Shown in pieces: positions 6,861 to 12,037 of a DNA stretch of 33,264 bases; within the stretch, counting starts at the first letter, position 1, and each line of letters opens with the position of its first letter. The translations under genes and the position numbers were made by a program. The notes beneath the pieces were generated by a model. The model was not told the origin of the DNA. It ran no database searches and saw only the letters and a program-made list of their open reading frames with translations. Origin of the DNA: Clostridiales bacterium (GTDB taxonomy: Bacteria > Bacillota > Clostridia > Lachnospirales > Lachnospiraceae); contig DXXQ01000183.1 in the NCBI GenBank assembly GCA_019416265.1, positions 1 through 33,264 on the forward strand. Reading direction: 5' to 3'.

Positions 6861-6890
6861 ATGACCCTTGGCGTCAAAACCAAGGGTCAT
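6861..6890. terminator. Shared bidirectional hairpin terminator
   Basis: ATGACCCTTGG (6861-6871) and CCAAGGGTCAT (6880-6890) form a perfect 11-bp stem with an 8-base loop, six bases after the stop of the rightward gene. The leftward gene (6874-7122) ends inside this hairpin, so its last codons form part of the stem. The T-run is poor in both directions. Confidence 0.6.
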
Positions 6891-7122
6891 TTGTCTCGTA
6901 TGATTCCTCAGTTTTTTTATTGCCATCCGTATCATATGTCGAAAAAGTTACCGTTGTATCAATCTCCACTCTCACTTTGAATCCATCATTTTTACAATGA
7001 ATGGAGAATCCTGTGCATCCGTCTCCGAAATCTTCTCCATTGATCCGGAAAATCTTCTTTTCTGCATCTACTTCGATGGTTTTGAGTTCATGTGGTGTAA
7101 AAAGTTTTTCTTTGTTCTGCAT
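6874..7122 (-). CDS. Hypothetical beta-rich protein (82 aa)
   Basis: The protein opens MQNKEKLFTPHELKTIEVDA and alternates strands (FRINGEDFGDG, FSIHCKNDGFKVRVEIDTTV, TFSTYDTDGNKKTE), ending NDPWF. It looks like a small beta-barrel or sandwich; no family is recognised. The ATG at 7122 has AGGAGGT seven bases upstream. A longer reading from 7143 would place that ribosome site inside the coding region. It is the first gene downstream of the XRE regulator, with an operator palindrome (7147-7161) in the gap, so it may be controlled directly by the element repressor. Confidence 0.6.
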   Translation of the reverse strand: MQNKEKLFTPHELKTIEVDAEKKIFRINGEDFGDGCTGFSIHCKNDGFKVRVEIDTTVTFSTYDTDGNKKTEESYETNDPWF

Positions 7123-7146
7123 TTCTCTTACCTCCTGCTCCATCTT

Positions 7147-7161
7147 TTCGGTTTAACCGAA
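7147..7161. promoter_or_regulatory. Operator palindrome O1
   Basis: TTCGGTTTAACCGAA is a perfect 15-base palindrome (7-base arms around one base). It is the same sequence, read on the other strand, as the site at 7417-7431. It overlaps the stop codon of the XRE gene and lies 25 bases before the ATG at 7122. Confidence 0.7.
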
Positions 7162-7383
7162 ATCTAAGGGTAAAAAAATAATACGGTCATACGGTATTCC
7201 ATAAACTTTTTCTATATTGCGAAGCACCGGAATATCTGGATAACTCTTTCCCCTTTCATAATTTCCTAAGGTATCCGTGCTTACTCCAATTAATTTTGCA
7301 GCATATTCCTGTGTCATTCCTTTTATTTCTCTTGCCATCTTTAATGTCATTCTAGTGTCTTTTAAAACTTTTTTATCTTCCAT
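7153..7383 (-). CDS. XRE-family (Cro-like) transcriptional regulator
   Basis: A 76-residue single-domain HTH protein. The XRE core is clear: LKMAREIKGMTQEYAAKLIG (helices 1-2), VSTDTLGNYERGKSYPDIPV (recognition helix and loop), then a C-terminal helix. Its size, and its position divergent from an S24 repressor, match a Cro-type antagonist controlling the lytic/lysogenic decision. The ATG at 7383 follows GGAGGTG; an upstream GTG would lie inside that site. Its promoter (7410-7438) holds an operator in the spacer. The gene ends within a second operator. Confidence 0.85.
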   Translation of the reverse strand: MEDKKVLKDTRMTLKMAREIKGMTQEYAAKLIGVSTDTLGNYERGKSYPDIPVLRNIEKVYGIPYDRIIFLPLDFG

Positions 7384-7409
7384 CTTTTTCACCTCCTCGC
7401 TGTAAATAT

Positions 7410-7438
7410 ATATTACTTCGGTTAAACCGAAATGTCAA
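7410..7438 (-). promoter_or_regulatory. Leftward early promoter with operator O2 in the spacer
   Basis: On the minus strand TTGACA (7438-7433) and TAATAT (7415-7410) are 17 bases apart. The spacer contains the palindrome TTCGGTTAAACCGAA (7417-7431). Bound repressor would cover both promoter elements, so repression of the leftward operon by the S24 protein or the Cro-like protein is strongly suggested. Confidence 0.75.
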
Positions 7439-7466
7439 TGGTTTTTCCGAATTTTTTATGTTTTTA

Positions 7467-7495
7467 TTGATTTTTTTTCGGAATTACCGTATAAT
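7467..7495 (+). promoter_or_regulatory. Rightward repressor promoter with degenerate operator O3
   Basis: TTGATT (7467-7472) and a perfect TATAAT (7490-7495) are 17 bases apart, 22 bases before the ATG of the repressor. The spacer carries TTCGGAATTACCGTA (7477-7491), a weaker match to the O1/O2 palindrome, and a half-site TTCCGAA lies at 7445-7451. The graded site quality suggests autoregulation at higher repressor level. Confidence 0.7.
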
Positions 7496-7516
7496 GCAAT
7501 CATAGGAGGTGGGCGA

Positions 7517-8149
7517 ATGAGCAACTTAGGAAATAAAGAAATAATGGCCAATAATATCCGCCATTATATGAATATAAACAACGTTACTCAAACTGAATTA
7601 TGCAATACTCTTGGTTTCAAGATGCCTACATTTTCAGACTGGGTAAACGCAAAAACTTATCCTCGTATTGATAAAATAGAACTTATGGCAAATTATTTCG
7701 GAATTTCAAAATCCGATTTGGTTGAGGAACGTTCAAAAAAATTAACGTATTCCAAGGGCACAGTAATTAATGTCCTTGGTCGCGTTGCTGCTGGAATCCC
7801 CATTGATGCCATAGAAGAGATTATAGATACAGAAGAAATCACAGAGGAATTGGCTAAAACAGGAAAATTCTTTGGTTTGCAAATTAAAGGAGATTCCATG
7901 ACTCCCGGAATTTGCAACGGTGATATTGTAATTGTTCGCCAGCAAGACGATGCTGAATCCGGCGACATTGTAATCGCCACAATCAACGGAGATGAAGCTA
8001 CCTGCAAGCGTTTACGAAAATATGCAGAGGGGATTGAATTAATCTCCAACAATCCAAGTTACAAGCCTTTTGAGTTTAGTAATAAAGAAATCAAAGAAAA
8101 ACCTGTTCGTATAATCGGAAAGGTTGTTGAGTTAAGGAGAAAATTTTAA
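7517..8149 (+). CDS. CI/LexA-like S24 phage repressor
   Basis: A 210-residue protein with an N-terminal HTH (about 10-70: NNVTQTELCNTLGF, then MPTFSDWVNAKTYPRIDKIE) and a C-terminal S24/LexA peptidase domain. The autocleavage Ala-Gly is in GRVAAGIP (A92-G93), the nucleophile Ser in KGDSM (S127), and the general-base Lys in EATCKRL (K164). All the residues needed for RecA-stimulated self-cleavage are present, so DNA damage should induce the element. AGGAGGTG precedes the ATG. It shares an operator region with the Cro-like gene and probably a transcript with the Mrr-type nuclease 52 bases downstream. Confidence 0.92.
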   Translation: MSNLGNKEIMANNIRHYMNINNVTQTELCNTLGFKMPTFSDWVNAKTYPRIDKIELMANYFGISKSDLVEERSKKLTYSKGTVINVLGRVAAGIPIDAIEEIIDTEEITEELAKTGKFFGLQIKGDSMTPGICNGDIVIVRQQDDAESGDIVIATINGDEATCKRLRKYAEGIELISNNPSYKPFEFSNKEIKEKPVRIIGKVVELRRKF

Positions 8150-8201
8150 ACCAAGAGCGATAAATAATATTTTTGATCATTCAAACGAGGAGATTATCGA
8201 T

Positions 8202-9437
8202 ATGCTATTTGATAAATTACTGAATGCTCTAAAGCTCAAAGAACCAGAAGACAATAATTGCAATATTTCAACAACAGCTGATACACCTTTGCAAGAAAGT
8301 GGTATTCCTATCTCAACGGATGCAATAGATTCTTCACCAGAAGATGAAGTGGATAATGTAGAAGAAACTGTACCTGTATCAGTTTTACAATCTCAGGTTT
8401 CCTTAAACATTCCGGTTCAAGCAGCACACACAGAAAATATAGCTTCGGATATTGCTGAACAAATGCCTCCGTTATCTAACAATAACTTGGAATGCGAGTC
8501 GTCGATGCAACCCGAAAATGATTCCGAACCACAATCAGATGTCTTAAATAATGTTGATTGTGTATGTGAAACTCAACCTATTGAATATCATTCAAATCGT
8601 TTCATGATTAATGGCGTGCACTTATTTTTTATAGATATTGCACGTGAAATTGTTTTAGCACAAAAAATTAATACCATTCCACTGATGAGGGAGTATTCTC
8701 TTTCTGAAAAAGACCTCAAGGGCATCATCGATGAAATAAAAATAGCCGGCATTATTGACGAAAATAATGCTGTCCGATTATCTTCGGAAGAATTAGAATA
8801 TTTCATAGATATTTATGAGCCGGGACTTTTTGATTGTCAACATACACTTTTTAACAAAGATATTTTTATGTGCATTGGTGAAATAATTTTTTCTGACGGA
8901 TTCGAATCGGTTTATGATTCTTTACGTCCAGACGAATTAATAGATTATTTGAATATAATGGAACATTTAGGAATAATTGAATATGATTCTACTCTGAATA
9001 CTTATGAAATTACCTGCACAAAAGCAGAATTTGACCATATATGCGCTCAAATTCCTGCACCTATTTTTGATGACTATTGTGATTTCGACGCTCTTTCAGG
9101 ACTGGAATTTGAAAAATATTGTGCCGAGCTCTTATCTCTAAATGGTTTTCAGAATGTTAATTTAACAAAAGCCAGCGGAGATCATGGTATTGATATTTTG
9201 GCCGAAAAGCATGGTATCACTTATGCAATTCAATGCAAGTGTTGTTCAAATACTGTCGGGAATGCAGCTGTCCAACAAGCATTATCCGGAAAGCAAATTT
9301 ATAATTGTGATATTGCTGTAGTTTTAACCAATAGATTATTCACTCCTCAAGCTAAAGAAGAGGCGAATATTCTTGGAGTGAAACTCTGGGATAGATATAT
9401 TCTCAAAGAATTATGCGATAGAAAATTTCCCAATTAA
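8202..9437 (+). CDS. Two-winged-helix Mrr-type restriction endonuclease
   Basis: A 411-residue protein in three parts. Residues 1-130 are a low-complexity acidic Ser/Pro/Glu linker. About 138-272 hold two winged-helix-like units: FFIDIAREIVLAQKINTIPL onward, resembling the FtsK-gamma wHTH, and a second one around IFMCIGEIIF to YDSTLNTYEI. Residues 299-411 are an Mrr_cat PD-(D/E)XK nuclease: GLEFEKYCAELL, SGDHGIDI (D331), YAIQCK (Q344, K346), then AVQQALSGKQ and VLTNRLFTP. Mrr-family enzymes restrict foreign or modified DNA. The gene lies 52 bases behind the repressor with no promoter seen between, so it is probably expressed in the lysogen. That position fits defence against other phages; the target is unknown. 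Confidence 0.85.
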   Translation: MLFDKLLNALKLKEPEDNNCNISTTADTPLQESGIPISTDAIDSSPEDEVDNVEETVPVSVLQSQVSLNIPVQAAHTENIASDIAEQMPPLSNNNLECESSMQPENDSEPQSDVLNNVDCVCETQPIEYHSNRFMINGVHLFFIDIAREIVLAQKINTIPLMREYSLSEKDLKGIIDEIKIAGIIDENNAVRLSSEELEYFIDIYEPGLFDCQHTLFNKDIFMCIGEIIFSDGFESVYDSLRPDELIDYLNIMEHLGIIEYDSTLNTYEITCTKAEFDHICAQIPAPIFDDYCDFDALSGLEFEKYCAELLSLNGFQNVNLTKASGDHGIDILAEKHGITYAIQCKCCSNTVGNAAVQQALSGKQIYNCDIAVVLTNRLFTPQAKEEANILGVKLWDRYILKELCDRKFPN

Positions 9438-9548
9438 TATATTGAATCCCAAGACTGAGCTACACCGTGACAATATAATATACTTACCCGGGGAGCCGGG
9501 GGACGTGCTCTCACCCATTCCGAGACCTTACGGAAGGCGGTGATTATT

Positions 9549-9632
9549 ATGAGTACATATGAAGAATTAAGCTTAATCGTAAGCGTTGCTTTATTGATTG
9601 TAGCCATTCTGAATCTTACGCATAAGAAATAG
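9549..9632 (+). CDS. Holin-like type I toxin peptide (27 aa)
   Basis: The peptide opens MSTYEELSLIVSVALLIVAI and ends LNLTHKK. A short charged start, one membrane helix and a basic tail are typical of the Firmicutes putative holin-like toxins (Hol_Tox, Fst/TxpA-like), which damage the membrane when their antisense RNA is lost. GGAAGGCGG stands just before the ATG and is partly paired in a TTCCG/CGGAA stem, which would limit translation. A TATAAT at 9474-9479 heads the transcript, though its -35 is poor. A hairpin at 9632-9664 and a convergent promoter at 9741-9769 complete a type I-like arrangement. It is too short for standard gene callers. Confidence 0.72.
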   Translation: MSTYEELSLIVSVALLIVAILNLTHKK

Positions 9633-9664
9633 CCGTCCTGCTCTCTGGTAAAGGTTAGGACGGC
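9632..9664. terminator. Convergent hairpin between toxin mRNA and antisense RNA
   Basis: GCCGTCCT (9632-9639) and AGGACGGC (9657-9664) form a perfect 8-bp stem around a 17-base loop. The stem starts at the last base of the toxin stop codon. T-runs are weak on both sides, so termination in either direction may be partial, allowing the two transcripts to overlap. Confidence 0.5.
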
Positions 9665-9734
9665 CATATCTTATGGTTGAATATTAACTTTCGCCGGGAC
9701 GGGTGAAGTGCAGTCACCTTCCGGCTCCCTTGTT
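9632..9734 (-). ncRNA. Candidate RNA antitoxin
   Basis: A perfect sigma-A promoter on the minus strand (9741-9769) would start an RNA near 9734. It would run leftward through the region downstream of the toxin ORF to the shared hairpin, about 100 nt. It has no ORF with a ribosome site. Convergent toxin and antisense transcripts overlapping at their 3' ends are the arrangement of TxpA/RatA and par/Fst systems. Its function as antitoxin, and its exact ends, are inferred. Confidence 0.5.
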
Positions 9735-9740
9735 AAGTAT

Positions 9741-9769
9741 ATTATATGTCAAGAATAACTATTTGTCAA
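9741..9769 (-). promoter_or_regulatory. Perfect sigma-A promoter for the antisense RNA
   Basis: On the minus strand TTGACA (9769-9764) and TATAAT (9746-9741) are separated by exactly 17 bases. It is stronger than the toxin-side promoter, as expected for an antitoxin RNA kept in excess. Confidence 0.7.
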
Positions 9770-9778
9770 ATTGAAAAA

Positions 9779-9807
9779 CCGCCCCTGTGCTACCAACACA
9801 GGAACGG
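9779..9807. terminator. Hairpin between antitoxin promoter and integrase
   Basis: CCTGTG (9784-9789) and CACAGG (9797-9802) pair around a 7-base loop, extended by CCG/CGG after a two-base mismatch. On the minus strand a run of T follows the stem, so it could stop leftward transcripts before the antitoxin promoter. Confidence 0.45.
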
Positions 9808-9820
9808 CTTTAACATATAT

Positions 9821-9864
9821 CCGAAGATATACTCTCTTTAGCAAAGTTATTGTATCATCTTCGG
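9821..9864. repeat. Inverted repeat upstream of the integrase
   Basis: CCGAAGAT (9821-9828) and ATCTTCGG (9857-9864) are perfect 8-base arms 28 bases apart, about 80 bases before the integrase start. This may be a folded leader or an integrase arm-type or regulator site; nothing decides between them. The rest of the 9633-9941 gap holds only the items listed separately. Confidence 0.4.
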
Positions 9865-9941
9865 AACAGTTAATCAATCAGAACATTTATTCTGGATTGG
9901 CTGTTATTTTTATACTCAAAAATAGAAAGGAAGATGATTTT

Positions 9942-11024
9942 ATGGCAACAGCAAAGAAACTTCCATCGGGTTCCTGGCGTGTACAGGTCTTTTCTCATTA
10001 TGAATATATCCAGAAACCAGACGGTACCACCACCAAAAAGCGTGTATATGAATCCTTCACTTGCGACGATCCATCACCCAGAGGACGGCGCAAGGCAGAA
10101 CAAATGGCTGCAGAGTATGCTGTAAACAAAGAACGAATCACAAAAATTGATTATACGTTTGAAGAAGCTCTGCAAAAATATCTCGAATCCAAATCGAATG
10201 TACTTTCGCCTACTACAATGCGTGGATACGAGACACTTGTCCGAAATGCTTACCCCGAGCTTCTGCATATTCGCATCCAGAAGCTGACCTCGCAGGATAT
10301 TCAAAACTGGGCCAACCGGTATTCTCTTGATCACTCCCCGAAGTCTGTAGCGAACGCACATGGACTTATTTCAGCAGTTTTAAGTGTCTATGAACCATCT
10401 TTAAGGTTAAACACAAAACTGCCAGAAAAACGTAAAATAGAGCGTTATGTACCATCCGATAATGATATCCAAAAGCTTCTGGAAGCCATTAAAGGATCTG
10501 AAATGGAAAAAGCAGTTCTTTTAGCTGCATTTGGCACACTACGCCGCGGTGAAATATGTGCGCTTACAGACGCAGATATAAACGGAAATACCATTACAAT
10601 CAGCAAAGCGAAGGTAAGGTCCAATAAAGGCGGAATGGTTACTAAGACACCAAAAACATTCTCAAGTAACCGATCTGTTGAGTATCCGCATTTTGTGATT
10701 GAGAAATTCAAAGGGATTCACGGCCAGCTTGTGAAAATGCATCCGGAGGACATATCCAAGAATTTCGGAAAGATTTTGAAACAGATTGGTCTTCCGCATT
10801 TTCGCTTTCACGATCTGCGCCACTACTCCGCTTCCATTATGCACGCGATAGGGATTCCGGATCAGTATATTATGGCAAGGGGTGGATGGAAAACCGACAC
10901 TGTTTTAAAAACTGTGTATAGAAATGTTATTAACGAAGAACAAAAAAAGTTTACGTCACAAATCAATGCTCATTTCGAAACTATGCAACACGAAATGCAA
11001 CACGAAATAGAAAAAGTGCCGTAA
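9942..11024 (+). CDS. Tyrosine site-specific integrase
   Basis: A 360-residue phage-type tyrosine recombinase. An N-terminal AP2-like arm-binding domain (SGSWRVQVFSHYEY to about residue 60) precedes a SAM-like core-binding domain (about 72-155) and the catalytic domain. Catalytic residues are visible: R201 in TLRRGEICAL, H290-x-x-R293 in HDLRHYSAS, W316 in GGWKTDT, and nucleophile Y326 in KTVYRNV. The ATG at 9942 has GAAAGGAAG upstream; the longer frame to 9771 runs through leader sequence. The stop lies in the loop of a terminator and 17 bases from the end of ssrA, the presumed attachment site. The C-terminus contains a duplicated MQHE from a 12-base tandem repeat. Confidence 0.93.
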   Translation: MATAKKLPSGSWRVQVFSHYEYIQKPDGTTTKKRVYESFTCDDPSPRGRRKAEQMAAEYAVNKERITKIDYTFEEALQKYLESKSNVLSPTTMRGYETLVRNAYPELLHIRIQKLTSQDIQNWANRYSLDHSPKSVANAHGLISAVLSVYEPSLRLNTKLPEKRKIERYVPSDNDIQKLLEAIKGSEMEKAVLLAAFGTLRRGEICALTDADINGNTITISKAKVRSNKGGMVTKTPKTFSSNRSVEYPHFVIEKFKGIHGQLVKMHPEDISKNFGKILKQIGLPHFRFHDLRHYSASIMHAIGIPDQYIMARGGWKTDTVLKTVYRNVINEEQKKFTSQINAHFETMQHEMQHEIEKVP

Positions 11025-11038
11025 ACACGGCACTTTTT
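11011..11038. terminator. Bidirectional terminator between integrase and ssrA
   Basis: AAAAAGTGCCG (11011-11021) and CGGCACTTTTT (11028-11038) form a perfect 11-bp stem with a 6-base loop, with A/T runs on both sides. It ends the integrase (whose stop is in the loop) and, on the other strand, ssrA. Confidence 0.85.
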
Positions 11039-11040
11039 AA

Positions 11041-11070
11041 GTGGACCTGGCGGGAATTGAACCCGCGTCC
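11041..11070. other. Probable attachment site at the ssrA 3' end
   Basis: The tmRNA T-arm and acceptor 3' strand occupy these bases, beside the integrase stop. Element integration at tRNA or tmRNA 3' ends normally restores the gene with a short direct repeat. No second copy of the T-arm sequence is seen to the left in this window, so the other att half must lie beyond base 1. The exact core cannot be set from one end. Confidence 0.65.
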
Positions 11071-11388
11071 GAAAGCCTATCCCTTGAGGCATCTCCCATC
11101 ACAGTCGCTGTTTTGACATTCCCTCCGTGACACGCCCACCGACAGGCTTGTCACTTCAGTAGCTTCATAAATACATCTGCCGGGGCAAAGCTTACCCGAC
11201 AAGGTTTCTCACATAGTCGACGCCAGGATCCTAATGTGTGAGTGCACTAGGGCTGACGAGCAGCAATTAGGCTGCTAACGCTAACTTTTCGTCTGCGTTT
11301 ATATTTAGGTTCCCGGTTGGTACGCAGTCCAGGAGTCTGCGGATGGCTTCCCCAACTTCAAAGCCCCCGTCGAAACCAGTACAAGCCC
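11042..11388 (-). ncRNA. ssrA: Transfer-messenger RNA (tmRNA)
   Basis: The 5' end carries the tmRNA signature CTGGTTTCGACGGGGG. The 3' end carries a tRNA-like T-arm (GCGGG TTCAATT CCCGC). The acceptor strands GGGCTTG (11388-11382) and CAGGTCC (11049-11043) pair over seven positions with two G-T pairs. The resume frame (11267-11296 on the minus strand) encodes ADEKLALAA and a stop, possibly with one Asn before; the LALAA end is the usual proteolysis tag. The CCA tail is not encoded: the discriminator A is followed by CTT. tmRNA with SmpB frees stalled ribosomes. Length of 347 nt is normal. Confidence 0.92.
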
Positions 11389-11537
11389 TGATACCGCTGG
11401 AAGCTCTGCAGTCAGACAGCGAAATCCGGTAGAAACACGGAATCCGAAGTACAGCAATGCAGTTCTACACAGTGGAACGACTAACTCTCCGGTGTCCATA
11501 CCGGAGCTGGCTGGCAGACGTTTTGCTCTGTTTTCTT

Positions 11538-11566
11538 ATTATAGGCAGAGAAGAAACATCTGTCAA
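11538..11566 (-). promoter_or_regulatory. Perfect sigma-A promoter of ssrA, with ~140-nt leader
   Basis: On the minus strand TTGACA (11566-11561) and TATAAT (11543-11538) have exactly 17 bases between them. Transcription should start near 11531, about 143 bases before the mature tmRNA 5' end at 11388. The leader contains a stable CTCCGGT/ACCGGAG hairpin and no ORF with a ribosome site; it would be removed by RNase P. Confidence 0.75.
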
Positions 11567-11578
11567 GGTCTTTTTTCA

Positions 11579-11621
11579 TTAGTCTGTTTCAGACTAAAAT
11601 CATGTAGTCCATTTCGGGCTA
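11579..11621. promoter_or_regulatory. Tandem operator candidates upstream of the XRE gene
   Basis: TTAGTCTGTTTCAGACTAA (11579-11597) is a perfect palindrome around TTT. TAGTCCATTTCGGGCTA (11605-11621) is an imperfect copy with the same arm spacing, 25 bases further on. The second abuts a TATAAT at 11625-11630 that would serve the rightward XRE gene. Autorepression by that protein is the simplest reading. The remaining 11631-11737 is leader without other clear features. Confidence 0.6.
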
Positions 11622-11737
11622 GAATATAATTTTCCCAGAGAGGGATCGACACAATTCCGGTGGTCTCCACACCTGGACAAACGCCCTCTGCTGCAGCGAA
11701 CTGTTATTGTTTTTTACAGAAAGGGAGGGTTTCTATC

Positions 11738-11977
11738 ATGACCTACTACAGAATCCGCGAACTGCGGGAAGATAAAGATCTGACTCAGACTTACATAGCC
11801 CGCTACCTCAATGTAACTCAGAAAACCTATTCCAGATATGAAACCGGCGAACACGAAATCCCACTGGGAACCCTGTGCAGAATTGCAGATTTTCACAATG
11901 TCAGCACAGACTTCCTCCTGAACAGAACCGACACGAAAATCCCCTATCCGGCAAAACCGCAAAAGAAATCCCGCTGA
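11738..11977 (+). CDS. Small XRE-family HTH regulator
   Basis: A 79-residue protein with a canonical HTH-XRE core: MTYYRIRELREDKDLTQTYI, then VTQKTYSRYETGEHEIPLGT and a C-terminal helix ending at FLLNRTDTKI. It lacks any second domain. AAAGGGAGG lies eight bases before the ATG, which decides this start over an upstream frame from 11660. It is divergent from ssrA and preceded by two palindromes, so probably autoregulated. It lies on the chromosomal side of the ssrA attachment site and therefore appears not to belong to the element. Targets are unknown. Confidence 0.85.
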   Translation: MTYYRIRELREDKDLTQTYIARYLNVTQKTYSRYETGEHEIPLGTLCRIADFHNVSTDFLLNRTDTKIPYPAKPQKKSR

Positions 11978-11994
11978 TCCACTGCACAGAAAAA

Positions 11995-12016
11995 GCGCCG
12001 GGAAGCTTCCCGGCGC
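11995..12016. terminator. Bidirectional terminator, XRE gene / flavodiiron gene
   Basis: GCGCCGGGAAG and CTTCCCGGCGC form a perfect 22-base palindrome, flanked by A-run on the left and T-run on the right (12020 on), between convergent genes. Confidence 0.85.
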
Positions 12017-12037
12017 CATCTTTTTCTCTGAAATTTC

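Larger units (their letters stand above)
9474..9746. repeat. Imperfect inverted repeat framing the toxin locus, both arms with promoter elements
   Basis: Read from each end inward, both arms start TATAATATACTTA (9474-9486 and, on the minus strand, 9746-9734), then GGGAGCCGG (9491-9499 and 9729-9721), then a GTG...TCACCC segment. The transcripts from the two sides would therefore have closely similar 5' ends. Confidence 0.65.
1..11041. mobile_element. Integrated temperate-phage-like element (partial, left end outside window)
   Basis: The block has the layout of a temperate phage lysogeny module: integrase, cargo genes and an S24 repressor read rightward, and a small XRE regulator with replication-type genes reads leftward from a shared operator region. 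The right boundary is set at the 3' end of ssrA because the integrase stop codon lies 17 bases from it and tmRNA genes are well-known integration targets. The left end is not in the window, since no second copy of the ssrA T-arm sequence was found. PcfJ/PcfK and an HUH Rep also occur on conjugative or mobilizable elements, so prophage versus integrative plasmid cannot be settled here. The repressor, nuclease and inserted single gene look more AT-rich than the leftward arm. Confidence 0.85.

Noticed and set aside
9434..9667. Minus-strand ORF of 77 codons across the toxin locus
   Set aside because: It is antisense to the holin-like toxin, has no ribosome site and crosses the shared hairpin.
1..11041. 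Second copy of the ssrA T-arm sequence (left att)
   Set aside because: None was seen in the window, so the left end of the element is taken to lie outside.
11305..11499. ORF of 64 codons over the ssrA leader and 5' end
   Set aside because: It runs into the structured tmRNA and has no ribosome site; the tmRNA explains the sequence.
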